Positions 39,927 through 52,586 of a stretch of DNA of 64,000 nucleotides are shown here, in pieces. Within the stretch, counting starts at the first letter, position 1. Each line of letters opens with the position of its first letter. The position numbers were made by a program, and so were the translations under genes. This stretch comes from Sipunculus nudus (Eukaryota; Annelida; Sipuncula; Golfingiida; Sipunculidae). The stretch spans positions 10,687,076-10,751,075 of the forward strand of contig CM049309.1 of the NCBI GenBank assembly GCA_026874595.1, read 5' to 3'. Below the pieces are notes generated by a model. It was not told the origin of the DNA. It did not search any database and saw only the letters and a program-made list of their open reading frames with translations.

Positions 39927-42724
39927 AAACTAGATGTGTCGGAACGACTTGAATGCCCCCGCCTGGGGCAAATTAGAAACATTTGTTAAATTTTGAAAAA
40001 ATTTTTGAGTTCAGGAGGTGTCATATGGTCAAAAGTAGGTCAACAAGGGCAAAATGCAAACTCTATCTGTTACGGGTCATTATCAAGCAACACACCAAAA
40101 ATCAGGCCAGTATCTGCAGGTACTGTGAAAAAAAGTCCATACATGTGCATTTTCCATAAAAATTTCTGTCTTTCATGAAATTTTGTATGTTTAGGAGCCG
40201 TAAGACAATGAAAAGTAGGTCAACCGGGATGAAACGCAAACTCGATCTGCAACTGTCATTATCTGCTCACACATAAAAAATCAGGGTGGTATATGCAGGA
40301 ATTGAGGAAAAAAAGTTGGTACATATGCATTTGTTATGAAAATTTCTATTTTTCATGCAACTTTCTATGTTCAGGAGCAGTCAAATGGTCAAAAGTACGT
40401 CAAATGAGACAAAACAAGAACTTGATCTGTAACTGGTCATTATCTGCCTACACACCAAAAATCAAGCCAGTATCTGCAGGCATTGCGAAAAAAGTCCGTA
40501 CATGTGCACTTTTTATGTAATTTTCTATGTTAGACCACCGTGAAACGGTCAAAAGTACGTCAACTGGGACAAAACATCAACTCAATCTGTAACTGGTGAT
40601 TATCCGCCCACACACCAAAAATGAGGCCAATATCTGCAGATATTGCAAAAAAAAAGTCAGTACATGTGTATTTGTCATGAAAATTTATATTTTCATGAAA
40701 TTTTCTATGTTCAGGAGCCGTAAAACAGTCAAAAGTAGGTCAACTGGGACAAAACGCAAACTCGCTCTGTAACTGGTCATTATCTGCCCACACACCACAA
40801 ATCAGGCCAATATCTGCAGGCATTGCGAAAAAAAGTCTGTACATGGGTATTTGTCATGAAAGTTTATATTTTTCATGGAATTTTCTAAGTTAAGGCGCCG
40901 TAAAATGGTCAAAAGTAGGTCAAACGTGACAAAACGTGAACTCAATCTGTAACTGGTCATTATCTGCCCAGACACAAAAAATCAGGCCAATATCTGCAGG
41001 CACTGCGAAAAAAAGTCCGTACATGTGTATTTGTCATGAAAATGTATATTTTCATGAAATTTTCTATGTTCAGGAGCCACAAAACAGTCGAAGTAAGGTC
41101 AAACGGGACAAAACGCGAACTCAATCTGTAACTGGTCATTATCTGCCCACACACCAAAAATCAGGCCAATATCTGCAGGCACTGCGAAAAAAAGTCCGTA
41201 CATGTGTATTTGTCATGAAAATTTATATTTTTCATGAATTTTTCTAAGTTAAGGCGCCGTAAAATGTTCAAAAGTAGGTCAACTGGGACAAAACTCGAAC
41301 TCGATCTGTAACTGGTCATTATCTGCCTACACACCAAAAATCAGGCCAATATCTGCAGGCATTGCAAAAAAAAGTACGTACATGTGTATTAGTCATGAAA
41401 ATTTGTATTTTTCATGAAATTTTCTAAGTTAAGGAGCCGTAAAACGGTCAAAAATAGGTCAACTGGGACGAAACGCGAACTCGATCTGATTGTGGTCATT
41501 ATCTGCCCACTCACCAAAAATCAGGCCAATATCTGCAGGCATTGTGAAAAAAAGTCCGTACATGAGTATTTGTCATGACAATTTCTATTTTTTATGAAAT
41601 TTTCTAAGTTTAGGAGCCGTAAAACGGTCAAAAGTAGGTCAACCGGGTCGAAACATGAACTCCATCTGTAACTGGTCATTATCTGCCCACACACCAAAAA
41701 TCAGGCCAATATCTGCAGGCATTGCGAAAAAAAGTCCGTACATGTGTATTAGTCATGAAAATTTCTATTTTTCATGAAATTTTCTATGTTTAGGAGCCGA
41801 AAAACGGTCAAAAGTAGGTCAACCAGGACGAAACGCAAACTCGATCTGTAACTGGTCATTATCTGCCCACACACCAAAAATCAGGCCAATATCTGCAGGC
41901 ATTGTGAAAAAAAGTCCGTACATGAGTATTTGTCATGACAATTTCTATTTTTTATGAAATTTTCTAAGTTTAGGAGCCGTAAAACGGTCAAAAGTAGGTC
42001 AACCGGGTCGAAACATGAACTCCATCTGTAACTGGTCATTATCTGCCCACACACCAAAAATCAGGCCAATATCTGCAGGCATTGCGAAAAAAAGTCCGTA
42101 CATGTGTATTAGTCATGAAAATTTCTATTTTTCATGAAATTTTCTATGTTTAGGAGCCGAAAAACGGTCAAAAGTAGGTCAACCAGGACGAAACGCAAAC
42201 TCGATCTGTAACTGGTCATTATCTGCCCACACACCAAAAATCAGGCCAATATCTGCAGGCATTGCGATAAAAAGTCCGTACATGTGTATTAGTCATAAAA
42301 ATTTATATTTTTCATGAAATTTTCTAAGTTAAGGAGCCGTAAAACGATCAAAAGTAGGTCAACTGGGACGAAACGCGAACTCGATCTGTAACTGGTCATT
42401 ATCTGCCCACACACCAAAAATCAGGCCAATATCTGCAGGCATTGCGAAAAAAAGTCCATACATGTGTATTCGTCATGAAAATTTTTATTTTTCATGAAAT
42501 TTTCTAAGTTTAGGAGCCGTAAAATGGTAAAAAGTAGGTCAACTGGGAAGAAACGCGAACTCAATCTGTAACTGGTCTATATCTGCCCACACACCAAAAA
42601 TCAGGCCAATATCTGCAGGCATTGCGAAAAAAGTCTGTACAACTGTTTTATTTTGGAAGGACGGAAGGACGGACATGGGTAAAACTATATGCCCCGGCCA
42701 CTTTGTGGCGGGGGCATAAAAAAG
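39927..42724 (+). mobile_element. Pearl-like non-autonomous element with 180-bp core tandem repeats, copy 2
   Basis: Same ends and monomer as the copy at 22781-24661, same orientation, with about fourteen to fifteen monomers. Immediately inside the 5' end is a hairpin (TGCCCC...GGGGCA, about 39953-39969) echoing the 3' terminal hairpin at 42690-42716, whose stem is 12 bp with one mismatch and a TTT loop. A GGAAGGACGGAC microsatellite precedes the 3' hairpin. Monomers near the 3' side are much more alike than those near the 5' side, and a 360-bp dimer is duplicated without visible change (41513-41904 and 41873-42264). Confidence 0.84.
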
Positions 42725-43376
42725 TTATTTTATTTGATTTCAGTTTCATTTCATTTCATATTGTCAAATTAAGGATAGAGCCTTTGCCAGCTTAATTTTT
42801 CTGGATACTTTAATGATTATTGTCCATATTAAAACTTTAATTCTACAAACATATATTATCTTTATACTTCCCATCTCCCTGAATAAGTTCACATGGCTAG
42901 ATACAGTAAAAGCAAGGACAAAAGCAGGAAAATCCTGAAAAGTAGACACACAGTATAATATATAAAACAGCTGAACCTCCATTGTTGTACAAACCCTGTA
43001 TGACCAGCAAATCACTGGTGCATGGCATTAATAAAACAGTGCAAAACAATTTACTGATACCATACATAACCTACATATGCAGTATACATCAGTGAATTAT
43101 CATGAAGAAAAAACCTGCTTCATATAAACATTAATTTGGGACAACACTGCATGAACTGCATGTGCTCTTATCAGGGACAAACCTTCTAAATCTCTACCTA
43201 AAATAACTGGATATGTACACAGTAAATATATCAGACACATGAGCTCTTTGGACGAGTCTTGGAAAAAACATACAAAAATATTTTGTCAACTGACATCCAG
43301 TGGTGAACTGCGTCTGCTTGTATTTAGTTCATTCACTGAATGCATGACAATTAATCAAATTTTTGCCGATTGTCCT

Positions 43377-43570
43377 TGCTAGGAGGGTGTGCATTCGTCC
43401 CTGTTTGTGTTTGTGTGTGTGGTCACAACATACCTCATGCAATCATAAACAGAATCTCATGAAACTTTCAAGGCATTTAAGAATGGGCTAATGAAGGACC
43501 AATTAGACTTTGGTGTGGATCTGGCACCGGATCCAGATTCAGGAATGTCAACAAGGAATATTCACAAATA
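43377..43570. repeat. Degraded interspersed repeat
   Basis: A GTGTGTGTGG tract, then ATCTCATGAAACTTTCAAGG, TTTGGTGTGGATCTGG and CCGGATCCAG. Looser relatives are at 51241-51400 (GTGTGTGTGTGTTCGAAACA) and 59088-59240 (CAATGAAATTTTCAGGAGGG, AATCCAGATCATG). The family is unknown to me. Confidence 0.35.
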
Positions 43571-44639
43571 TAAAGTCATTTATGCATAAATGAACCTGGG
43601 AATATAGGCCAAATAAGGCTTTCATTAGTTAGAATGCAGTCTTTAACAGTACCCACCTTAATCTAGATCTTATATGTTTTATCATTACAGAAGCTATAAG
43701 GTATGGTTGTTATTTGCTTTACTGATCATGCAAGGAACACAGAAAGTTTATGTCTTGCTTCCTAATATACAACGATTATCCATGGATCGGTAAGATTATA
43801 ACCAAAAATATGGTCAACGTTTAGTGTCATACTATATTCCCTGTGATCATAACAATGGAACTCATTTGTCAAAATCAAAAGCCTGCCATGTCACTTTGTC
43901 ATACATTATGGCAAAGTCTAGGATAAAGTATTATCATATCTCATCCATTTTTCTTGAGGCATATTGTGCTAAAAGATTGTTTTACCACTTGACTGTCAAG
44001 GCCCAAAATCAAAGCAATATAAATTGTTATATTATCCTTAATATAAAATAGTATGTTAACTCTACCCAAATAGCTAGGTACAAGTATATCTATCTCAGTC
44101 AGAATTAATTTCTGGAGAACAACTACTGCAGTGCAGTGATGGACAGCAGCTGAATGGCCAGCTGGGAGACAGATTGAGTACAGGCCCTGTGCCAGCTAGA
44201 GCTCAGTGAGATCCAAAACAGGAGACTAGTAATACGAGTTAGGCTGACATTCAATATCTCATGGGACCAACACTTGCCCAAGGTGTGTGTGTGTGTATCC
44301 ATTAATATGGTGATATGAGATATGGGGTTGTTTGATGGCAAAAAGCACATACACTAGGGACCCTGTGGGGTATCATTCTCTTAAAATATACATATGTACC
44401 TCAGTTATGATTAAAGTGATAACACAAAGTCAGCATGGTAGCATGAGAGGCTCAGATATGATAAATTTATAAAAATGAATTAAACTAGATATCTATTTCA
44501 ACTGCACAATGAATTATGTATTCACTGAAAGTGTTAGATGACCATTTTTGAATTACTGAAAGTTAGTGTCAAAATCAGTTAAAGAATAGCTGGAATTCGA
44601 CAGGTCTGGTCTTCTCCAACCTGCCATGAAACATCCCTC

Positions 44640-45065
44640 CCCCTCCCCCCTACCACCCCTGGAAAAATACCTTTCTAACATTGGATCTGAATAACAGATT
44701 ACATGAATGGACCAAACCCCTTTTTGCAGAGATGTTGACAGGACTGTTATAAAATGCAGATTTAAAGTTAATATCATACCCACCCCCTTCCCTACATCCA
44801 ACCATCCCCTGCCAAAAAAATAGAGAATGAGGTTAAAATAAAAAGGAACAAGTTATAAACCTGAACACTCCCACCTCCCTCCCACACACACAGACACTGT
44901 ACACTCAAAGTTTATGTACATCAAATTGGACCTGTACCATAAATTACATGAATAGGACAAATTCTTTCCTGTAAGATCTGTTACCTCCCATACCTCATGC
45001 ATGTATATTATACCTTAGAAATATAAACAACTCTGACAGTGCTTCAAAAATCATACCCATCACCC
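44640..45065. repeat. Degenerate tandem repeat, about 245-bp unit
   Basis: TTACATGAATGGACCAAACC at 44699 and TTACATGAATAGGACAAATT at 44944 open similar stretches, each ending in ATCATACCCA. C-rich with many short C runs; two poor copies. Confidence 0.35.
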
Positions 45066-46840
45066 TGACACACCATGGCAGGGCGTATCATCTGTTCCAG
45101 TGAACAGTAATTCAGATGTATATTTTTGTTACAATCCAGAACAATGGCCTGGCTTCCCCTGTATTGTCTGTGCACCTGTAGATACTTGTGTAAATAATTT
45201 TTTCTTTCAGCATCTGTGAACCTGAGGAGACATTGGCATCAACAAATCCACTATTTGTATTTTCTTCAGATCTGTGCCAGTTACTTGAACCGAGCCAGCT
45301 GGAACCATTGAGCTCACGTCTTCAAGAAAATGTGAAGTATTCTTAGCTCTGCCAAGCAAACTATTCCGAACTAATCAATTTTAAAGGGAGTTAACTGTTC
45401 CAAACTGAAGAATTGTTAAGAATCCTAATAACTGGTCATTTATACAACAAATCATCACATAATGTTTTTGTTTTATAATTCCCCATTCAGAATGTGCTTG
45501 TGGGCCTAAAACACTGATTATAAACACTCCTTTGTGCTTGATTTCCTGGCAAGAATACACTTTGTTCGTGAAAAACGAAACGAGTGAGCTCTAGCTCTAA
45601 CTGTGTGCATCTCTGCCATATCCTGATATAGCATGCACTGTGTCTGTTGCCACCATCCTCCAGCCCAGCTAGCCGTACTTAAAAAGAAACACTGGCTGTT
45701 CCATTCTACCCTAATACCTACCCTATGGACAGAAAATATACCATGAATTCACAAGTAGATGCTTATTGGAAATTAGCTTCACAAGACAAAGCAAAACCAA
45801 AATGGTAAATTATTAATAAAGACAAAAATTTATTCTAGATATTTTCCATAAAAATAAGCCTACCTCCAGCAGGATTCATATAAATGGTTAGATAAGATGC
45901 TTATTGCATCTGTCTCTGTACAGTTTGTGTTTAGTTTAATCTGTAATCAGGTGTGGGATGATACTATCAAGAAGTGCACACACTGGCAATATAAAACAAG
46001 GGACCCATGGGTCACGGCGCTCAGCTGATCATGATTGGACTATAAATGTATCACCGTTGTGATACCATATTGAGTAGATAAAGCTTAGAATATCATGGTC
46101 ATGTTGGGCTTTTATAAAGGAATATAATGTAATATGCGAGTAAATGATATATGAAATAACCTGACTGATGGATTAATATGGAGTAAAATATAGTGGTTTA
46201 TTTTTTATTTATTTGGGAGGGGTCGAAGAAAGCAATTAATTTGAGCAAATATGAATGCAATGACAGTTTGCTAAGCAGTGGTATAATGATGATCAGGCTA
46301 TTTGTTGAAGGATCTATAGACTAGTGTATGGAAAACTGCAAGAGTTCAATTTGACAGATACAAGGTTATGATTAACTATGCTGATGAGGGGATTTATGAA
46401 TTTGTGACTGTATGATATAATATCTTGACAAGATCGGACTTGACAAGGTGCATTATTTTGATGCCCCTCACGTCTACATTTTACACAATATTGACATAAT
46501 TTCTGGCTTGTACATAGGTACCTATGGACAAATGGTCAACAGTACTGAACCACCTGGAAGGTTAAAATCTTAAAAATATGATGAAATGTAGATAATGTTT
46601 GAGAGGAAGAGGTAATCTGGGCCATGGTTGGTTTATATGATTGAAGAAAATGTTGCAAATAATATTTGAGACCTGACCATGCCTTTCCACTGGTTACCTT
46701 TTTGATAAGCTGTTAACAGTTCAACAGTTTACACATTTGTCTGATGAGATCCAATTTATTTGGTAAACCTTTTTTAACAATTTTATGATATGTATACAGT
46801 TGCCATAACGTCCCCATTCCACAGGTGCAATGACTTGATA

Positions 46841-46858
46841 GGGGGGGGGGGGGGGGGG
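46841..46858. repeat. G18 homopolymer
   Basis: Eighteen consecutive G, a likely length-variable site and a potential G-quadruplex; read length may be unreliable here. Confidence 0.9.
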
Positions 46859-47372
46859 TTGTGTTATGATCAAAGTTAAAATGTCTCTGTCTCTCTGTAG
46901 ATATTTTCTTTAATTATTAAATTTAATGCTATAGCCATAGAACTATTGTTCACAGTGCCAAGGAGCAAAGCCTCAGTGGGATGAAGAAGGGGATGGTGTG
47001 AGTTACAACACCCTTGCATATACATACAGTATATGAAATTTAATTCAACAGTGCTTATAAAAAAAAAGTTTATTCATGAACATTAAATATTTAAAACAGA
47101 CAGAAAGATGGAGAAAAAAAGCAAATAATTTTTTTCCCCATTCTACTGAGCCAAGAAAATATTTACAATATTTGCATTTATTCCTTTTTTTTCATTACAT
47201 AATTTTAATCCAAGTTTTCGAATGTTACTATAAATTTACAGTATAACATACATGTGATTGTGAATATTTCAGTTGATTCACATTTCTAAATTGCATCAAC
47301 ATTTATAGCTAATGTATCTAGTTTATAGTACCTGTCAAAAAATGGGATGGAGGGAGGAATGGAGGCAATTAG

Positions 47373-47375
<3 letters not shown>

Positions 47376-47423
<48 letters not shown>

Positions 47424-47523
47424 GAAAGATAGATAAAGAAAGAGAAAAAGCAATGGAGAGAGAGTGAGAGAGAGAGAGAGAGAAAGAGAGACCTAGACTG
47501 CCAGAGAGAGAGAGAAAGAGAGG
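47376..47523. repeat. (GA)n microsatellite
   Basis: A long GA tract interrupted by AAAG and GATA units, inside the element at 45998-50044. The serine/leucine-rich minus-strand ORFs here are translations of it. Confidence 0.95.
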
Positions 47524-50500
47524 CTCTCTGGTAATTACTGCCTGACCCAGCCTGACCCAGACACTCACAGTTGCAGTAGGTCAGACCTGAAGGTGTTATG
47601 TAACTGCCCAGTACACTGCATTTATACTGATCTGATGTAACCAATTAAGACATGGTACCTGGAAACTTGAATAAAATCTACAGTTTTTGATCAATTGGTT
47701 TCATATTTCAGATTTTTACAGATGAAATGTTAATGTGTACATGCTGTGAAAATTAAATCCACAGCACTAACAGGAAAAATTTGAATATTTATATTTTTTT
47801 AAATGGTATCAGGAAAAAAAGAAAAGTATTCTCAGCTATAAGACTAATACATGTGTTAAAATTAATCCAAGGATCAAAACACCCAATATATCATACCAGG
47901 AGCAAACTGGAGTTGGGAATGTTTAATTTTATGAACTGAAATAAAGGACCAGTAATATAAATTTTGATTATTTAGCCAGTATCATGTAACAACTGATACA
48001 ACCATGAGTTATAAGTCAAACAAATTAAAATCTTTAATGAGCACTTGTCTGAGTAATATTTTAAATTTTTGACATATTTATTTATTATTTTAATTTTGTA
48101 ATAAATATAAACCAACAAGTTAAACACCTGGAAAAGACCTGGAAATTTAGATTAATTTAATATAATCAACTGCATCCTTGTCTATCATTATCTTGCTTCA
48201 TATAATCCCTAATAGTAAACAACAATTTATTTTAATTATTTATTTTTCATTTTTATGGTTGAAATGAAAAATACCCAATGGTGACTGCATGGTGTCATTT
48301 GAAATACAATTTTGGCCATCCATGGAAGATCTATAAATGATCAGTAATTGCAAGGTAATCCCCTGTAACTCATTAACAATAAATTCCTGTTCCATTTATT
48401 TTTTTAAGTTCTTATCATACACCAAGAATTAAAAAAAAGTTTATTGTTATGTTTATGGCCGAAACAAATACTAGTGGAAGGGGTTGGACAGTTAGATCCA
48501 GTTGAAGCCACCCAAGAGCTGGCTGGCTGCAGAGTGCCTCGTTTCAAGCATGCATAATTGGCCTGAAAGGTTAATGTGGGGACATAAAAGAGGGGCTTCA
48601 GTACAGCCAAGGTGTGATATGGTCTCATAAAAACTTTCATAAAAGCTAGTTTTTGACCAATTCCTTTTAAAACTTCAGAATTTAGAAGCTAAAATCCTTT
48701 CGTGTGCAAGATATGAAAATTAAATCAACAGTGCTTACAGGGAAAAAACATGCCATGGCCAAGTTGGGCAAAATTTAAGGTACTGATTTTATATTTATGC
48801 TAATGACTTATAAAATTTGAAAAATTCAGAACTAATTTTGGGAATACAATTGAATCTTGATTAAATAATGTTATATCCCTGGCAAAAAATGTCTACCTCA
48901 GCAATTTTCATGTTAAGAGAGAAAATATATTTCTTGATTTTTTACAAAGTGCATTATGTTTGGGCCTAGAACTTAAAACAATTACACAATACTGACATCA
49001 TTTCTGGCATATGCATAGCGAATGTATAGAAAAATATGTATATTATATATGATCAAAGTCAGATCAGTGGTTTTGATATTAGGCAATCTTAAAGTGTAAC
49101 AATGGGGTTCTAATGGAAAAATGAAGTTTTTTCTTAATATCTCGAAGGAATGCAGTCCTAGTGACCAAACTTTTAGTATGGTAGAGGATTTGGGGACATC
49201 TCATTGTATGCAAAATTTAAGGAACTTAGAGCTGAAGCTGGGGAGCTGAGCTCTAGTGAACTGCATAACACTAGCTTGATGTAAACAATATGTGACATGG
49301 TGCTTGAAAACTTGAATAAAAGCTACAGTTTTTGATCAAGTGGTTTCAATTTTTTTGTTTTAACAGTTGAAATGGTAACAAAAACATGCTTTGAAAATTA
49401 AACCCACAGCAGTTACAGGAAAAAAACGTGCCATGGTCAAACTTGGGCAAAATTTAAGGTACCAATTTTATATTTTTGCCAATATTTAAAAAAATTTAAC
49501 AGATTTTGATCTAATTTATGGTATACAATTAAATTTTGATTATTTAAAGTAGTATTACTGAAAAAAAATTCCTACCTTTAACACTTTTGGTCTTAAGTGA
49601 CAAACTTTCTTTCCTCATTTTTTTACAAAGTCCATTATTTCTGGGCCCATAACTTTTTTAAATTAAATAATACTGACTTAATTTCTGGCATGTACATAGG
49701 AACCATATAGAGGAATATTTATGGTAAAAATGAAGAAAACTAGATGAGTGGTTTTGATATTAGGCAGTCCTGAAGTGTGAAAATAGATTTCTAATAAAAA
49801 ATTGAGGTTTTTCCTTAATATCTCGAAGGAACGAAGTCATATTGACCCAATTTTTGGCATGGAAGGAGATTTTGGGGACATCTAACTGTATGCCGAATTT
49901 CAGATTCGTAGGTCCAATGGTGTCGAAATGTGCCAGTCTTACGGACGGACATCCAGACGGACAGAAAGACGGCAAGACAGACGGACGGACGACGGACAAT
50001 GGACCATGACTATAGCTCAGATGACTTATAGTCAGCTGAGCTAATGAACTGAATTTCACTGAGAATGCTATACATGTAGGTTGCAAGGAAAGAAAATGAC
50101 ATGTGGTTAAAGTTAACTTAAACTGGTATATAAAAGATAATCAGATCACGTCCATGGCAAGCAGAGTAACAAGAAATATTCTATTGACCAGATCTAAATA
50201 TACGGAGGTCCTCAGAAAAGCATGGAATAAAACTTCATAAAGATATATTGTGTGCCTGTTGACCAACTAAAGTGGCGAGTCATTTTTCATTTTTTCCCCC
50301 AATGCTCAAATCCTTGGGTAGTTATCAGCATAACATTAACCATTTAAGCTTAATATTCTTTATACATGTGCAGAATGCTGCAGGCGGAATGCGCATGTAG
50401 AAATTTCATATGTAACAGCACTGTATTGCTCCTGGATACTATGAGGAACTGGCAAAAATCACTACATGTAGAGGTTTGTTGTGACAGATACACATTCCGC

Positions 50501-51659
50501 ATGCCAGATCCACACCTAAGAAATCTCACCTTATTTACCAAGTCAATACCAATTTTATCCACATTCAATACATAAGGAATCTTAACTTAAATTTACTACT
50601 GGTAGAAATCCTGTTATGAAACTAAAACATGTAGACTATAAATTTTTCTCTTAACAAAGGCAGATCATGGTCTTCAATTCCAAAGAGGCGTTAATTGTAT
50701 ATTGGGATATGATATAACATACATTTACATTACAAATAAATTTCTATAAAGCATTATAGCTTTTATGTGAAAACCTTTTAACATGTCTGTACCATGGCAG
50801 AACATGTCCTTCAATTCTAAATGGCTGCTCTCTGGAAAGATTTATGTGTAAGGTTCCTGCACCAAGCACTGGATCATGATGTCACACTCAGACGTTAGTC
50901 ATGTGACTCGGGGTTCATTCTTCACACCTGCCCACTTGTCCTGGGCCACCACACTAGAATGCACCCAACCCACATGTTGCCCCTTCTTCTTCACCACATT
51001 AAGGGCCATTAAAACCAACATAAGGATACCACAATAGCCAATACAGAAACATTTAATTGGAATGTACTGAAACACCACTGCTACCTTCTATAAAATATGA
51101 CTGGTGTTAATTTTACCGACACAAGTAATCAGTTCATTTAACATGAAGTGGCACTCAGTTTTGTTTATTTTTAAAGGACAGGTTCATGCCCGATGGTGGC
51201 ATTGTGTACTGAATGATGTAGGTAACCATACCATAAGAATGATATGTTATTAACCCTAGGCAAAGCGAGGGTTATTGTTTTCACTCAATTCTGTGTGTGT
51301 GTGTGTTCGAAACATATCTGAAGAACAGTATCACATATATGTTAATGAAATTAAAAATATAGGCTTATTTTGTTAAAACCTTCATGTGATTAATTTTTTT
51401 TTAATCCCAGCACATATTACCCTGTATAGAGCTTTTTTGGAGTTTTATAGCATATTTGTTCACACCAAGACATGACATGTGAACATATGACCAGCTCGTG
51501 ACATCACAGAGGACAATGACTTTACCCTATGTGTCCTTTCACTGAAAGGTGTCAGCAGTATCACAATGTCCAGGTGTGTCTTTCCAAATATTTTCAATGA
51601 TACAGTTCCCAGGAATAACACATGTTTAATTAACATTCCAATGCACACTAACTTCTTTG

Positions 51660-51898
51660 CAGAGTTTGGGTCCCAAATATCAGACCCTTTTATAAATTAT
51701 TATTAAACCTTCGGAATTTCTGGTTTTATATGCATAGGTTGGAAATAATCCATATGTCATAACCTATCATTAAGGCATTATAGCAGATTAATGAAGTTCT
51801 AGTGAGATTCAGCAATATGCTACTCAGGCACTTGCTAGATTTGAACCATGCAGGGACCTACAGCTAGTAAGTCTATCACCTTTACCATAAAGCCGCCA
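51660..51898 (-). mobile_element. Second tRNA-derived SINE-like sequence
   Basis: The minus-strand head near 51898 contains a B-box-like GGTTCAAATCTA (about 51837-51848) and a looser A-box-like TTATGGTAAAGG. The body continues to lower coordinates with an unclear end. It differs in sequence from the neighbour at 52050-52320. A chance B box cannot be excluded. Confidence 0.35.
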
Positions 51899-52049
51899 TC
51901 ATCCCCCTTTTTTTTATATTTACTTTTGTTCAGGTAACCATCTCCATTTTTTATGCTAGCTTAGCTCTAAGCATAAATGTACATCTGTGGATTTCAGTAA
52001 TGGTTTTGGAATAGGTGACAGGGCAGTATCACATGCTTCCTCTCATTTT

Positions 52050-52320
52050 ATATCCTTGTGTTAACCAAGCCCGGTGATAAACGCACCTGCAGGTCCTGAG
52101 CGTGTAATCATCCCCATTGCTGGGTCATATCATACCAAGGTACCTTCAAAGACACTCATCTGTGAGTGAGACATGGCTTAGGAGCACAGCCTTCCCATTA
52201 AGCCTGCAGAGCACTCACCCTGGGTTGGGGCTGACTATGAAATTCACACTGTTCCTCGGCTGAGATTTGAACTCACAGCCTCCCAGCTTTGAGCCCTGGG
52301 CTATACCCTGAGCCACAGAA
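52050..52320 (-). mobile_element. tRNA-derived SINE-like sequence
   Basis: On the minus strand a tRNA-like head begins near 52318, with an A-box-like TGGCTCAGGGT and a B-box-like GAGTTCAAATC (about 52263-52273) at roughly normal spacing. It is followed by about 200 bp of unrelated body. The head would not fold as a functional tRNA, so this is a SINE relic rather than a tRNA gene. The 3' edge is uncertain. Confidence 0.5.
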
Positions 52321-52586
52321 GCTGTATCCATGCTTAATTCATCTCATGATTTATCTGTAAAGTAAAATGGACACCTGAACATCCTTCTTCAACTGAATGT
52401 CGCATACAGCTGTACTGTGGCATTAACTATATCAACCATCTGTATGATACATGCAGGCATGATTGCATGAAAAGGATAAAAATCAACTAAAACCTATTTG
52501 ATGACTATGGAGCCAGTTTCCTTTTATATACTGCCACTATCTTATTTCTGTGTGCCCTGATGCAGTTACTATGCAGTTACTGAGTA

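Larger units (their letters stand above)
45998..50044 (+). mobile_element. AGCTCAGCTGA-end element, long form, copy 2
   Basis: Same ends as 2309-5003 (GGGACCCATGGGTCACGGCG at the left; TATAGTCAGCTGAGCTAA at the right) and the same two internal blocks in order (48700-49260 and 49370-49900). It also carries about 650 bp (46560-47200) related to the core of the element at 20219-21124, plus a G18 run, a long GA tract and extra AT-rich DNA, which explains its greater length. A GGACGGAC microsatellite (49933-50000) precedes the 3' hairpin. Confidence 0.7.

Noticed and set aside
40936-41247. 103-codon ORF in the tandem array
   Set aside because: Translation of 180-bp monomers; the frame is not preserved across units.
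22781-42724. CRISPR array or satellite DNA interpretation of the 180-bp repeats
   Set aside because: Units are contiguous without unique spacers, and two dispersed copies share defined ends, so these are mobile elements and not CRISPR or a simple satellite.
47335-47644. Serine/leucine-rich minus-strand ORFs
   Set aside because: They are read from a (GA)n microsatellite inside a repeat element.
52250-52320. Minus-strand tRNA gene
   Set aside because: A and B boxes are present, but the cloverleaf stems do not pair well; better explained as a SINE head.
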